DNA of 64,000 nt from contig JAFKKF010000011.1 in assembly GCA_017305635.1 (NCBI GenBank), positions 62,001 through 126,000 of the forward strand, written 5' to 3'. Source of the DNA: Hyphomicrobiales bacterium (GTDB lineage Bacteria > Pseudomonadota > Alphaproteobacteria > Rhizobiales > Kaistiaceae). Made by a program: the position numbers and the translations under genes. The notes below the pieces were generated by a model. That model saw only the letters and a program-made list of their open reading frames with translations, searched no databases and was not told the DNA's origin. Positions 49,295 through 58,372 of the stretch are shown here, piece after piece; the stretch's first letter is position 1, and each line of letters begins with the position of its first letter.

Positions 49295-50074
49295 ATGACC
49301 CAGCCCACCCCCATCATCGCCGTCGCGGCGGACTACAAGGAACTGGACAACTATCGCTGGCACGCCGCGGCGGAGACCTATCTCCGGGCCATCATCGTCG
49401 GCCTCGGCGGCATCCCGCTGATCGTGCCGTCGCTTGCCGGCGACATCGATCTCGACGCGCTCCTCGACCGCGTCGACGGCGTGCTCCTGCCCGGCTCGAA
49501 GTCCAACGTCCATCCCTCGCGCTACGGCGAGGCTCCCTCGCCCGCCAGCGAGCCCTATGACGTGAAGCGCGACGCCATGGCGTTCGCGCTGATCAGGGCG
49601 GCGATCGCGCGCGGCGTTCCGCTCTTCGCGATCTGCCGCGGCTTCCAGGAGCTGAACGTGGCGCTCGGCGGCACGCTCATCCCCGAGGTGCAGGACCTTC
49701 CCGGCCGCCACGACCACCGCGCGCCGGTGAGCGACGACCAGACGGTGCGCTTCGCTATCCGCCAGGACGTGCAGGTCACGCCCGGAAGTGAGCTCGCCGG
49801 CATCGTCGGCGAGGGCTCGAAGCGCGTCAACTCGCTGCATCGCCAGGCGATCGGCACGCTCGGCGAGAACCTTTCCGTCGAGGCGACGGCGCCCGACGGC
49901 ACCGTCGAGGCGGTGCGCGTGAGGAATGCGCGCGGCTTCGCCATCGGCGTGCAGTGGCATCCGGAATACTGGGTGGAGAGCGACGAGACCTCGGCGCGGC
50001 TCTTCGCCGCCTTCGGCCGCGCCGTGCGCACCTACATGGCCGCGCGCGACGGGCTGCCGGTCGCCGCCGAGTGA
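49295..50074 (+). CDS. Gamma-glutamyl-gamma-aminobutyrate hydrolase-like (PuuD, class I glutaminase fold)
   Basis: This 259-residue C26-type peptidase has the nucleophile Cys114 in FAICRGFQELNVALGG and the triad His/Glu in IGVQWHPEYWVE. PuuD removes gamma-linked glutamate from gamma-glutamyl-GABA in putrescine breakdown. No other puu gene is beside it, so the gamma-glutamyl substrate could be different. It is directly upstream of the nitrile hydratase genes (6-nt gap) and likely in one operon with them, which links gamma-glutamyl hydrolysis to nitrile hydration. Confidence 0.92.
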   Translation: MTQPTPIIAVAADYKELDNYRWHAAAETYLRAIIVGLGGIPLIVPSLAGDIDLDALLDRVDGVLLPGSKSNVHPSRYGEAPSPASEPYDVKRDAMAFALIRAAIARGVPLFAICRGFQELNVALGGTLIPEVQDLPGRHDHRAPVSDDQTVRFAIRQDVQVTPGSELAGIVGEGSKRVNSLHRQAIGTLGENLSVEATAPDGTVEAVRVRNARGFAIGVQWHPEYWVESDETSARLFAAFGRAVRTYMAARDGLPVAAE

Positions 50075-50080
50075 GCCGCC

Positions 50081-50719
50081 ATGAGCGGGCACCATCACCA
50101 CGACGATCACGACCATGATCATGAAGGCTCGGAGCTTTCCGAGGTCGCGCTCCGCGTCCGCACGCTGGAATCGCTGCTGACCGAGAAGGGCTATGTCGAC
50201 CCGGCCGCGCTCGACGCGCTGGTCGAGGTCTACGAGACCAAGATCGGCCCGCGGAACGGCGCCCGCGTCGTCGCCCGCGCCTGGACCGACCCGGCCTATC
50301 GCGACTGGCTCCGGCGCGACGCCACCGCCGCGATCGCCGACATGGGCTATTCGGGCATGGGCGGCGCCCACATGGTGGCGCTCGAGAACGGCCCAGGCGT
50401 CCACAACATGGTCGTCTGTACGCTCTGCTCCTGCTACCCGTGGCCGGTCCTCGGCCTGCCGCCCGTCTGGTACAAGTCGGCGCCGTACCGGTCGCGCGCC
50501 GTGATCGACCCGCGCGGCGTGCTCGCCGAGTTCGGCGTGACGCTCCCGCCCGACACCGCGATCCGTGTCTGGGATTCGACCGCCGAGATGCGCTACCTGG
50601 TCATTCCCGAAAGGCCGGAAGGCACCGAGGGCTGGGACGCGGAACGGCTCGCCGGCCTGGTCACGCGCGATTCCATGATCGGCACCAGCCTCGCGCTTTC
50701 GCCGGACGCCGCCCGGTGA
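50081..50719 (+). CDS. nthA: Nitrile hydratase subunit alpha, cobalt type
   Basis: This 212-residue catalytic subunit converts nitriles to amides. The metal site VCTLCSC is at residues 112-118. Thr at the third position is the marker of Co(III) enzymes, where Fe(III) enzymes have Ser. The cysteines become oxidised to sulfinic/sulfenic forms. The N-terminus [17 protein letters not shown] has seven His and six acidic residues in the first 15, a likely metal-binding tail. The beta gene follows with a GTGA overlap. Cobalt use fits the NicO-type transporter 5 kb away. Confidence 0.95.
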   Translation: MSGHHHHDDHDHDHEGSELSEVALRVRTLESLLTEKGYVDPAALDALVEVYETKIGPRNGARVVARAWTDPAYRDWLRRDATAAIADMGYSGMGGAHMVALENGPGVHNMVVCTLCSCYPWPVLGLPPVWYKSAPYRSRAVIDPRGVLAEFGVTLPPDTAIRVWDSTAEMRYLVIPERPEGTEGWDAERLAGLVTRDSMIGTSLALSPDAAR

Positions 50720-51378
50720 ACGGCGCGCAGGATCTCGGCGGCATGATGGGCTTCGGCCCCGTCGTGCCCGAGAAGAACGAGCCCCCCTTCCACGCAACCT
50801 GGGAGGGCCGCGTTCTCGCCATGGAGGTCGCCACGCGCAATGCCGGCGTGCCGTGGAACCTCGACATGATCCGCTCCGTGCGCGAGAGCCTGCCGCCACT
50901 CGACTACCTCTCCATGAGCTACTACGAAATCTGGCTGCATTCGCAGACGGAGCTGCTTGCCCGCCATGGGCTGGTCATAGCGGACGAGATGAAGGCCGGC
51001 CACGCCCTCGGCGGGCAGAAGCATGCCGGCCATGTCCTCCATGCGGACGATGTATGGGCCGCCGTGACGAGGCCGGGCAGCTACATCCGCGACGTGGCGG
51101 AACCGGCGCGCTTCGCCGTCGGTGACCGCGTGCGCAGCCTGAACATCAACCCGACCGGGCATACCCGCCTGCCCCGCTATGCGCGGGCGAAGGTCGGCAC
51201 CATCGGCCGTGTCCACGGCGCCCATGTCTATCCGGACTCCAACGCCGCCGGACGCGGCGAGGATGCGCGCTGGTGCTACAACGTGACTTTTGCCGGCCGC
51301 GAGCTCTGGGGCGCCGATGCCGACCCGACGCTCACTGTCTCCCTCGACCTGTGGGAGCCCTATCTTGAGCCGGCCTGA
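50716..51378 (+). CDS. nthB: Nitrile hydratase subunit beta
   Basis: This 220-residue structural subunit pairs with NthA. It begins [36 protein letters not shown], the canonical start, from GTG 50716 which overlaps the nthA stop. The C-terminal SH3-like domain ends with [31 protein letters not shown]. The order alpha-beta-accessory is seen in some cobalt and many iron operons; the classical Rhodococcus cobalt order is beta first. All parts of the enzyme are intact. Confidence 0.95.
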   Translation: MNGAQDLGGMMGFGPVVPEKNEPPFHATWEGRVLAMEVATRNAGVPWNLDMIRSVRESLPPLDYLSMSYYEIWLHSQTELLARHGLVIADEMKAGHALGGQKHAGHVLHADDVWAAVTRPGSYIRDVAEPARFAVGDRVRSLNINPTGHTRLPRYARAKVGTIGRVHGAHVYPDSNAAGRGEDARWCYNVTFAGRELWGADADPTLTVSLDLWEPYLEPA

Positions 51379-51736
51379 GGCGGAGGCGCTCGCCGCCTTG
51401 CCGGAGATTCCCTGCGGCGCTGAGGGCCCGGTCTTCGCCGAGCCCTGGCAGGCCCAGGCCTTCGCGCTCGCCGTGGCGCTGCAGCAGCGCGGCGTCTTCA
51501 CGTGGAACGAATGGGCCGACCGGCTCGGCGCCGAGATCCGCCGCGCCCAGGCCGCCGGCGACCCGGACCGGGGGGACACCTACTACCATCACTGGCTGAA
51601 GGCGCTGGAAGGCGTCATCGTGGAGCGTGGCCTCTTCAGCGCCGCCGACCTCGCCGAGCGTCACGACGCATGGGACCGCGCCGCCCGCGCCACGCCCCAC
51701 GGCGAACCCATCGTGCTCGGACGGGATCAGGGATAG
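51365..51736 (+). CDS. Nitrile hydratase accessory protein (cobalt-loading, P14K/NhlE-like)
   Basis: This 123-residue protein is related to the N-terminal half of the beta subunit (GPVFAEPWQAQAFALAVALQQRGVFTWNEWADRLGAEIRRA ... YYHHWLKALEGVIVERG). Such proteins bind the alpha subunit and carry out cobalt insertion by subunit swapping. The likely start is TTG 51365, 14 nt inside nthB, with GGGAG upstream ([12 protein letters not shown]); a start further up would run in the beta reading region. It completes the nitrile hydratase operon. Confidence 0.9.
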   Translation: MSRPEAEALAALPEIPCGAEGPVFAEPWQAQAFALAVALQQRGVFTWNEWADRLGAEIRRAQAAGDPDRGDTYYHHWLKALEGVIVERGLFSAADLAERHDAWDRAARATPHGEPIVLGRDQG

Positions 51737-51843
51737 ATGCGCCAGCGCCGGTGCTCTTGCCGCACCGCCTTGCGCGGCGCGCCTGCCTGAACCAATCTGG
51801 CGCCCGGAAAAGCGAACCGAGCGAACCGGGGAGGACGGACGGC

Positions 51844-52383
51844 GTGCAGGGGCTGCTGAAGGTCAGCCGCGCGATCGACGCGCTCAACCAACGCATAGGC
51901 GGCATTGCCGACTGGCTGATCTTCCTCTCGGTGCTGATCGCCGCCGGCAACGCGACCATGCGCTACCTCCTCGACTATTCGACCAACGGCCTCCTCGAGG
52001 TCCAGTGGTACCTGTTCGGCGGCGCTGTCTTCCTCGGCGCCTCCTATACGCTGAAGCTGAACGAGCACGTGCGCGTCGACATCGTCTATTCCCACCTCCC
52101 CGAGCGGGCGCGGCTGATCGTCGATGCGGTCGGCCTCCTCGTCTTCCTCATTCCCGCCATGGCCTTCTTCGCCTGGCTCTCCTGGCCGGTCTTCGCCCGC
52201 GCCTTCGAGAGCGGCGAGATGTCGTCCAACTATGGCGGCCTGCCGCAATGGCCGATCCTCCTCATGCTGCCGCTCGGCTTCGCGCTCCTGTCGCTGCAAG
52301 GGCTGTCGGAGCTGATCAAGCGCATCGCCGCACTCCGCCACGAGGCATACGTCGACACGCACTACGAGAAGCCGCTCCAGTAG
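51844..52383 (+). CDS. TRAP transporter small permease (DctQ type)
   Basis: This 179-residue membrane protein has four predicted helices and the DctQ pattern WLIFLSVLIAAGNATMRYLLDYSTNGLLEVQWYLFGGAVFLGASYTLKLNEHVRVDI. It starts at GTG 51844 with GGGAGG upstream. It works with the large permease directly downstream in sodium-linked solute uptake. It lies 107 nt after the nitrile hydratase accessory gene on the same strand, so it may belong to that transcript. Confidence 0.93.
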   Translation: MQGLLKVSRAIDALNQRIGGIADWLIFLSVLIAAGNATMRYLLDYSTNGLLEVQWYLFGGAVFLGASYTLKLNEHVRVDIVYSHLPERARLIVDAVGLLVFLIPAMAFFAWLSWPVFARAFESGEMSSNYGGLPQWPILLMLPLGFALLSLQGLSELIKRIAALRHEAYVDTHYEKPLQ

Positions 52384-52420
52384 AGAAGCGGCGCTCGCCA
52401 AAACGGGGACAGGTTCGGGC

Positions 52421-53836
52421 ATGTTCGACTTCGGCGTGATGCCGCCGCTGATGTTCGCGGCGCTCATCGTGTTCTTCCTGGTCGGCTTCCCGGTCGCCTT
52501 CACGCTCACCGCGCTCGGCCTGGTCTTCAGCGTCGTCGGCATGGCCACCGGCGCCTTCACCGAGGTCTTCCTCCAGGCCCTGCCCTACCGCTTCTTCGGG
52601 ATCGTATCGAACGACCTCCTGCTCGCCGTCCCCTTCTTCACCTTCATGGGCGCCATCCTCGAGCGCTGCGGCCTCGCCGAGGACCTGCTCGAAGGCACCG
52701 GCCAGCTCTTCGGCGGGCTGCCCGGCGGCCTCGCCTACGCGGTCATCATCGTCGGGGCCATCCTCGGCGCCATCACCGGCACGGTCGCCGCCTCGGTGAT
52801 CGCCATGGGCGTCATCTCGCTGCCGATCATGAAGCGCTACGGCTACGACATGAAGCTCGCCACCGGCGTGATCGCGGCATCAGGCACGATCACCCAGGTC
52901 ATCCCGCCCTCGCTGGTCCTGATCGTGCTCGCCCAGCAGCTCGGCCGCGACGTCGGCGACATGTATCTCGGCGCCACCGGACCCTCGATCCTACAGGTCG
53001 CGATCTTCCTCCTCTACATTGCCGGCCTGTCGATCCTGCGGCCGAATTCCATGCCGCCGCTGCCGCCGGAGGCGCGTCCGCACAGCGGCAGGGAGCTGCT
53101 GATCAAGGTGGCGAAGGGCATGGTGCCCTCGGTCGTCCTCATCTTCCTCGTCCTCGGCACCATCGCCCTCGGCCTCGCCTCGCCCACCGAGGCCGGCGCC
53201 ATGGGCGCGGTCGGCGGCATGATCCTCGCCGCGATCAACCGCCGCCTGTCGTGGAAGCTGGTGCGCGAGGCGATGGCGACCACCATGCGCCTCACCTCCA
53301 TGGTGATCTTCATCCTCGTCGGCTCGACCGTCTTCACCCTCGTCTTCCGCGGCCTCGACGGCGGCGCCTGGATCGAGCACCTGCTCGCCTCGCTCCCCGG
53401 CGGCCAGGTCGGCTTCCTCGTCTTCGTCAACCTCTTCGTCTTCGTCCTCGCCTTCTTCCTGGATTTCTTCGAGATCGCCTTCATCATCATCCCGTTGCTC
53501 GCGCCGGTCGCCGACAAGCTCGGCATCGACCTCGTCTGGTTCGGCGTGCTGCTCTGCGTGAACATGCAGACCTCGTTCATGCACCCGCCCTTCGGCTTCG
53601 CGCTCTTCTACCTGCGCGGCATCGCCCCGCCGGACGTGAAGAGCTCCGACATCTATCTGGGTGCGTTGCCCTGGGTGCTGATGCAGGTGCTGCTCGTCGC
53701 CATCGTGATCCTCTGGCCGCAATCGGTGACCTACTGGATCAGCCACGCTCCGACGACCCCGCCGTCGGAGATCAAGATCGAGATCAAGCCGCCGAGCTAC
53801 GAGACGCCTGGCGCGCCGGCCGGGCCGAAGTTCTGA
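52421..53836 (+). CDS. TRAP transporter large permease (DctM type)
   Basis: This 471-residue integral membrane protein has ~12 helices and the DctM signature GLAEDLLEGTGQLFGGLPGGLAYAVIIVGAILGAITGTVAASVIAMG. It also has TSFMHPPFGFALFYLRGIAP near the C-terminus, followed by a ~35-residue hydrophilic tail. It forms the transport channel with the DctQ partner and the substrate-binding protein encoded at 54037-55140 on the opposite strand. The tail lacks recognised features. Confidence 0.95.
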   Translation: MFDFGVMPPLMFAALIVFFLVGFPVAFTLTALGLVFSVVGMATGAFTEVFLQALPYRFFGIVSNDLLLAVPFFTFMGAILERCGLAEDLLEGTGQLFGGLPGGLAYAVIIVGAILGAITGTVAASVIAMGVISLPIMKRYGYDMKLATGVIAASGTITQVIPPSLVLIVLAQQLGRDVGDMYLGATGPSILQVAIFLLYIAGLSILRPNSMPPLPPEARPHSGRELLIKVAKGMVPSVVLIFLVLGTIALGLASPTEAGAMGAVGGMILAAINRRLSWKLVREAMATTMRLTSMVIFILVGSTVFTLVFRGLDGGAWIEHLLASLPGGQVGFLVFVNLFVFVLAFFLDFFEIAFIIIPLLAPVADKLGIDLVWFGVLLCVNMQTSFMHPPFGFALFYLRGIAPPDVKSSDIYLGALPWVLMQVLLVAIVILWPQSVTYWISHAPTTPPSEIKIEIKPPSYETPGAPAGPKF

Positions 53837-53847
53837 GGCGACCCGCG

Positions 53848-54019
53848 ACGCCCCCCTCCACCATGCTTCGCATGGTCCCCCTCCCCCGTGCCGAGTTTAC
53901 CCTCGGCCGGCCTTCGGCCGGACCGGGGGCAAGGGAGGAACAAAAGTCGCGACCCTGATGAAAGAGGTTCCTCCCCCGTTTACGGGGGAGGGGGACCGCC
54001 GAAGGCGGTGGAGGGCGCG
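53848..54019. repeat. Intergenic palindromic element
   Basis: Outer arms (ACGCCCCCCTCCACC near 53848 and GGTGGAGGGCGCGC ending near 54019) are nearly complementary. Inside are the palindrome CCTCCCCCGTTTACGGGGGAGG and the core GGGGGACCGCCGAA-GGCGGTGG. It fills the gap between the TRAP permease and the binding-protein genes and matches the elements at 44841 and 59626. Confidence 0.8.
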
Positions 54020-54036
54020 CGTGAACGCCGCCGACG

Positions 54037-55140
54037 CTACAGCGCGCCCTTCTGCTGCAGCGAGAACATGAAGTTGTCGTAGGTGCCGTCGGCGACCTGG
54101 AACCACAGGTACTGCTCGTTGCGGAACGCCTTCAGCGCCTCGTAGGCGGTCTTGAAATCGGCGTTCTGGGCCGAAAGCTCGGCATAGACCTCGTTCGACG
54201 CCTTGAAGCAGGCCTCCATCACCTCGCCCGAGAAGGGGCGGAGCTGCGCGCCGCCGGAAACGAGCTTGCGGAGCGCCCCCGGATTGAGCGCGTCGTAGCG
54301 CGCCTGCATCTGCACGTTGGCCATGGCCGCGGCCGCGGTGATGATCGCCTGGTAGCTCTTCGGCAGGCTGTTCCACTTGTCGAGCCCGACGAAGAAATGG
54401 AGCATGGCCCCGCCTTCCCACCAGGCCGGGTAGTAGTAGTACTTGGCGACCTTGTAGAGGCCGAGCTTGGCGTCGTCATAGGGGCCGACGAACTCGGCCG
54501 CGTCGATCACGCCCTTCTCGAGGCTCGGATAGACGTCCGCCGGCGCGGTCTGCTGCGGCACCACGCCGAGCTTCGCCATCACCGCCCCGGCGAGGCCGGC
54601 GATGCGCATCTTGAGGCCGGAGAAATCGGCCGGCGTGTTGATCTCCTTGCGGTACCAGCCGCCCATCTGCGCCCCGGTATTGCCGCCGGGCAGGCCGTAG
54701 ACGCCGTACTTCTTGAAGAAGGCGTTCATCAGGTCCATGCCGCCGCCATCGTACATCCAGGCATTCTCCTGCCGGCTGTTGAGGCCGAAGGGGATGGCGG
54801 TGCCGATGGCGAAGGTCGGGTCCTTGCCCCAGTAGTAGTAGCTGGCGGTATGGCTCATCTCGACGGTGCCGTCGGAGGTCATGTCGAGCGCCTTCAGGGC
54901 CGGGCCGATATCGCCGGGGCCGAAGACCTGGATCTCGAAATTGCCGTCCGTCGCCTGCCTGACCGTCTCGGCGAAGATGTTGGCCGCGCCATAGAGCACG
55001 TCGAGGGACTGCGGGAAGCTGGAGGTGAGCCGCCATTTCAGCTTCGGCATGGAATCGGCGATGGCCGGCGCGGCGATCGTGCTGGCGGCGAGCCCGCCGG
55101 CGGCGAGGCCGGCTCCGCGGATGAATTTGCGACGGTCCAT
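54037..55140 (-). CDS. TRAP transporter substrate-binding protein, TakP/lactate type
   Basis: This 367-residue periplasmic protein carries a twin-arginine signal (MDRRKFIRGAGLAAGGLAAS) and the TakP-like block VGPYDDAKLGLYKVAKYYYYPAWWEGGAMLHFFVGLDKW. Characterised members of this subgroup bind 2-oxoacids or lactate with a metal ion. It is convergent with the dctQ-dctM genes, a split arrangement, with the palindromic element between them. Uptake of a carboxylate is inferred; the exact ligand is unknown. Confidence 0.93.
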   Translation of the reverse strand: MDRRKFIRGAGLAAGGLAASTIAAPAIADSMPKLKWRLTSSFPQSLDVLYGAANIFAETVRQATDGNFEIQVFGPGDIGPALKALDMTSDGTVEMSHTASYYYWGKDPTFAIGTAIPFGLNSRQENAWMYDGGGMDLMNAFFKKYGVYGLPGGNTGAQMGGWYRKEINTPADFSGLKMRIAGLAGAVMAKLGVVPQQTAPADVYPSLEKGVIDAAEFVGPYDDAKLGLYKVAKYYYYPAWWEGGAMLHFFVGLDKWNSLPKSYQAIITAAAAMANVQMQARYDALNPGALRKLVSGGAQLRPFSGEVMEACFKASNEVYAELSAQNADFKTAYEALKAFRNEQYLWFQVADGTYDNFMFSLQQKGAL

Positions 55141-55225
55141 TTTCCGAACTTCCTCCCTGGATGATTGGCGCCAAGCCGATAGGCATCGGCCGCCTCGTGT
55201 CAAGCCGGCGCGTGGGCGCGCCGGA

Positions 55226-56260
55226 TCAGGTGCCGGGCAGGCCCGCGGCGAGCGCCCCGCCGAGAAGCACCAGGCCGAAGAGGAAGACCGCCGCCGCCCC
55301 GCCGATCTCGATGGTCCGGGAGAGGAACGCCGCGCCGCGCGAGGAGCCGGCGCCGGTGACGCGGAGCGTCAGCCCCTTCGCCGACATGGCGACGAGGGCG
55401 ATGGCGGCGACGGTGAGCCCGGTGCCCGCCGCCATGATGAAGGTCGCCGCCACGCCGCTGAGGAACAGTCCCTGCGAGAGCGCGAAGACGAGGATGATGA
55501 TGGCGCCGGAGCAGGGCCGGATGCCGACCGCGACGATCGCCGACCAGGCGCGCCGGAGGAAATCGCCGAAGCTGTCGACCGGCGCGGGCGGGGCGAGCGG
55601 CGTGCCGGCCGGCGTCGGCAACGGCACGCAGCAATTGACATGCGCGGCGCCCAACTGGTCGTGGCTCGGATCGTCGCAGACGAATTGGCCGGCGACCGGC
55701 TGGGTGGCGGCGACATGGTGGCGATGATCGCCGCGAATCTTCTGGACGAGGAGCCAGGCGCCGAAGAGCGTGATGGCGGCGAAGCTCGCGATCTCGATCC
55801 AGTCGGTGGCGAAGGTCATCGCCGTCGCGCTGACGCGGAGGATGATCGTGCCGATGGCGACGACGAGGATGGCGCTCACCGCCTGCACGGCCGCCGACAG
55901 GAACGAGAGCGCCACGCCACGGCGCGCCGAATCGCCCGAGGCGAGCATGTAGGAGGTGATCACCGCCTTGCCGTGGCCGGGCCCGACGGCATGGAAGACG
56001 CCATAGGCGAAGCTGACGGCGAAGAGGAACCAGATGCCGGAGGGATGGTTGCGGAGGTCCGAGAGCGAGGCGGTGAGCGCCCGGTAGAAATGCGCCTGGT
56101 GGATCGCGATCCAGGCGAAGAACGGCCCGAGCGGCCCGCCGAAATAATAGCCCGAGGAATCCGGCGTCGCGACGCCGAAGGGGCTCTGCGCCGCGTCGGC
56201 GACCGAGGCCGCGACGAGGAACGCGGCGAGCGTCGTGAGCGCGACCGCGACGCGCTTCAT
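55226..56260 (-). CDS. Nickel/cobalt transporter, NicO/RcnA type
   Basis: This 344-residue membrane protein has a signal-like first helix and six or more others. Conserved sites are FHAVGPGHGKAVITSYML (residues ~80-95) and IRPCSGAIIILVFAL (~240-255). A His/Cys-rich cytoplasmic or periplasmic loop (RGDHRHHVAA and CDDPSHDQLGAAHVNCC) could bind metal. NicO transporters move Ni2+ or Co2+ in or out. The cobalt-type nitrile hydratase in the same region makes cobalt uptake attractive, but direction cannot be read from sequence. It is coupled to the DUF1007 gene by an ATGA overlap. Confidence 0.9.
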   Translation of the reverse strand: MKRVAVALTTLAAFLVAASVADAAQSPFGVATPDSSGYYFGGPLGPFFAWIAIHQAHFYRALTASLSDLRNHPSGIWFLFAVSFAYGVFHAVGPGHGKAVITSYMLASGDSARRGVALSFLSAAVQAVSAILVVAIGTIILRVSATAMTFATDWIEIASFAAITLFGAWLLVQKIRGDHRHHVAATQPVAGQFVCDDPSHDQLGAAHVNCCVPLPTPAGTPLAPPAPVDSFGDFLRRAWSAIVAVGIRPCSGAIIILVFALSQGLFLSGVAATFIMAAGTGLTVAAIALVAMSAKGLTLRVTGAGSSRGAAFLSRTIEIGGAAAVFLFGLVLLGGALAAGLPGT

Positions 56261-56919
56261 GGGCACGCGACGGTGAAGGAATTGGCGAGCGCCGACGCCT
56301 CTTCGACGAGGTCGGGCGGCAGGTCGTGCTGCTCGGCGGGAATGGCGGCGAGCACCGCCATGGTCTGCGCGTCGAGTTCCTTCGGAGGATGGAACTGCGC
56401 GCCGCACGAGGCCGGCGCGCCGTCGAGCTTGAACGGGTTCTTCTTGGCGAAGGTGAAGGCGACGAAATATTCCGGATCGAAGATCTCCAGCCGCGCGCGG
56501 GCGCCCGGCGCCATCGGCGCCTTCATCGGCAGGGTGAAGAAGAGGGTCAGGCGCTGGTTGTGGAACTCCAGCCAGTATTCCTTCGGCGGCAGGAACTCCG
56601 CCTCCTTGCCGTTCGCCGTGAGGTAGGTGAAGAACTTGAATTCCTTCAGCGACTTCACGTTGACGTCGGCGAGCGGCTTCAGCTCTTCGTCGCTCAGCTT
56701 GCCGTCGCCGTTGGCGTCGAGCCCCTGGATGGCGAACTGGGTGAAGGCCTCGTCGAACTGCCAGATGTTGCGGACGGCATCCATGCGGCCGTCCTTGTCG
56801 AAGACCAGTTCGGCATGGGCGTCGACGAAGACATGGGGATGCGCCAGCGCGGCGCCGTTAGCGGCGACGAGCGCGGCCAAGGCAAGCGCGGCAGCCCTGA
56901 TTCGGTTCGATCGGATCAC
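56257..56919 (-). CDS. DUF1007 periplasmic protein, partner of the NicO transporter
   Basis: This 220-residue protein has a signal peptide (MIRSNRIRAAALALAALVAANGAALA), the family start HPHVFVDAHAELVFDKDGR and an EF-hand-like loop, DANGDGKLSDEE, at about residues 70-81. DUF1007 genes are almost always next to Ni/Co transporters, probably delivering metal in the periplasm. It starts at GTG 56919, the only codon that gives the signal peptide. A longer frame upstream is not conserved. Confidence 0.92.
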   Translation of the reverse strand: MIRSNRIRAAALALAALVAANGAALAHPHVFVDAHAELVFDKDGRMDAVRNIWQFDEAFTQFAIQGLDANGDGKLSDEELKPLADVNVKSLKEFKFFTYLTANGKEAEFLPPKEYWLEFHNQRLTLFFTLPMKAPMAPGARARLEIFDPEYFVAFTFAKKNPFKLDGAPASCGAQFHPPKELDAQTMAVLAAIPAEQHDLPPDLVEEASALANSFTVACP

Positions 56920-57004
56920 GCTGGATTCCCCGGGCGGATCACGTCCGCCGATTGCGGCTGAAAAGCGGCGCCAAGCCTGCGGCGGAACCGCCCTGACATG
57001 ATCG

Positions 57005-58372
57005 TTACCGCCCCTGCGCCTTGGCTTCGGCGGCGGCGAGCGCCCCCTCGATCTCGGCGATCCAGGCCGCATCCTCGCCGCGCGCCTGCCGCGCCTCGCG
57101 GATGAGACGGAGATTGCGCGCGGTCGTCGCCGGCTCCCACGGCTCGCGCATGACGGCGAGCGCCGCGCCGGCCGCCTCCTCCGCGGCATCGGGGTCGCGC
57201 GCCAGCACCGCGAGCTCGAGAAGCGTCGCATGGTCCCAGTAGTCGCCGTGGCGCTGGCCGTCGCTGCGGGCGCGCTGCGCGGCCGCGTAGCGCACCACCG
57301 GCAGGAGATCGGCCTGCGCCGGATCGGGCTTCTCCTGCATCTCCATCAGCGTGACGGCATTGATGCCCGGATAGGGATCGCGCCAATCCGCCTCGAAGCC
57401 GGCGCGGTAGGCGGCGATGGCGCGGCGGAGGTGTCCGCGCGCCTCGAGATCGCGGCCGGTCTTGCGGGCGCCCTCCCAAAGATCCTTGTAGACGCGGCCG
57501 AGAAGGCCGTTCGTCTCGCTGCTCGCGCCGAACTCGCCGATGACCTCGGAAAGCACCTTCTCGGCCTCCGCCGAGCGGCCGACGCGATTCAGCGCGAAGC
57601 CGAGCTGCTCGCGGATCATGCGCGCCTGCTGCAATTCGCGCGGCATGCGCCCATGGAAGCGGATCATCTCCGCGCAGCCTTCCTTGGTGCCGACGGCGCG
57701 GAACGAGAGCATGACGTCGACGATGACGCCGGCCTCGACGTTGCGCAGGTCGGCAAGCGACGGATCATCGGCAACCGCCTTCATGGCCTCGACGCCGGAT
57801 TTCCGCGCCGCGGCGAGACGGTCGCGCCAGGTCGCCGCGATGGTGACCCGGTCGCGGAAGATGTCGGTCTTGGCATGGTCGATCTCGATCCGCGGCATGC
57901 CGTCGACGAGCTGGAAGAGCGGGCTGTCGTCGTGGCTGTCCTCGTGGGCGGAGCGCAGCCGGTCGGCGATCCGCGCGGAATCCTCGGCGGCATGGGAGGG
58001 GATGCCGCTCTGGTCGAGCCGGTAGGGCGTGCCGCGCTGGGCGACGAGATCGAAGGGCAGCATCGTGCCCAGCGAGAAGACGAGCTGGGTGCTGCGCGGG
58101 CGAAGCGCATGGCGGATGCCCAGCTCGTAATAGACGTTGGGATTGGCGCCGGTGACGTCGGCGACGGCGTAGTCGCAGAGCATCAGCCGCTCGAACATCG
58201 GCTTGTGGATGGTGCCGCCGACCTGCTCCTCGTCGGCACGGATCACGTCCATGCCGGCCGCGACGACGGCCGGCGCGATGACCTGGTGGTAGACCGCGTC
58301 GAAATCGATGAAGCCGCCGCGCCCATCGGGCTTCCGCCCGAAGGGCATCAGCACGAAGCAGAGCGGCTTCAT
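57005..58372 (-). CDS. DRHyd/TIR-like domain fused to TPR/TRAFs-binding (DUF4071-type) region
   Basis: This 455-residue soluble protein has two parts. Residues 1-~130 resemble a nucleoside 2-deoxyribosyltransferase/TIR-like Rossmann-type domain: CFVLMPFG (5-12), a DEEQVGGTIHKPMFERL helix (47-63), CDYAVADVTGANPNVYYELG (66-85) with likely catalytic Glu83, and IRHAL. Residues ~200-455 are all-alpha TPR-like repeats of the DUF4071 (MAP3K TRAFs-binding) family. By architecture this is the bacterial counterpart of the N-terminal core of animal ASK kinases, for which a role in conflict systems has been proposed. ATG 58372 overlaps the amidase stop as ATGA. No signal peptide or membrane helix is present. 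A nucleotide-cleaving function is inferred, not shown. Confidence 0.78.
   Translation of the reverse strand: MKPLCFVLMPFGRKPDGRGGFIDFDAVYHQVIAPAVVAAGMDVIRADEEQVGGTIHKPMFERLMLCDYAVADVTGANPNVYYELGIRHALRPRSTQLVFSLGTMLPFDLVAQRGTPYRLDQSGIPSHAAEDSARIADRLRSAHEDSHDDSPLFQLVDGMPRIEIDHAKTDIFRDRVTIAATWRDRLAAARKSGVEAMKAVADDPSLADLRNVEAGVIVDVMLSFRAVGTKEGCAEMIRFHGRMPRELQQARMIREQLGFALNRVGRSAEAEKVLSEVIGEFGASSETNGLLGRVYKDLWEGARKTGRDLEARGHLRRAIAAYRAGFEADWRDPYPGINAVTLMEMQEKPDPAQADLLPVVRYAAAQRARSDGQRHGDYWDHATLLELAVLARDPDAAEEAAGAALAVMREPWEPATTARNLRLIREARQARGEDAAWIAEIEGALAAAEAKAQGR

Noticed and set aside
51502-52383. Longer 293-codon reading of the small TRAP permease
   Set aside because: The upstream part lies in another frame of the nitrile hydratase accessory gene and lacks membrane helices; GTG 51844 gives the normal DctQ length.
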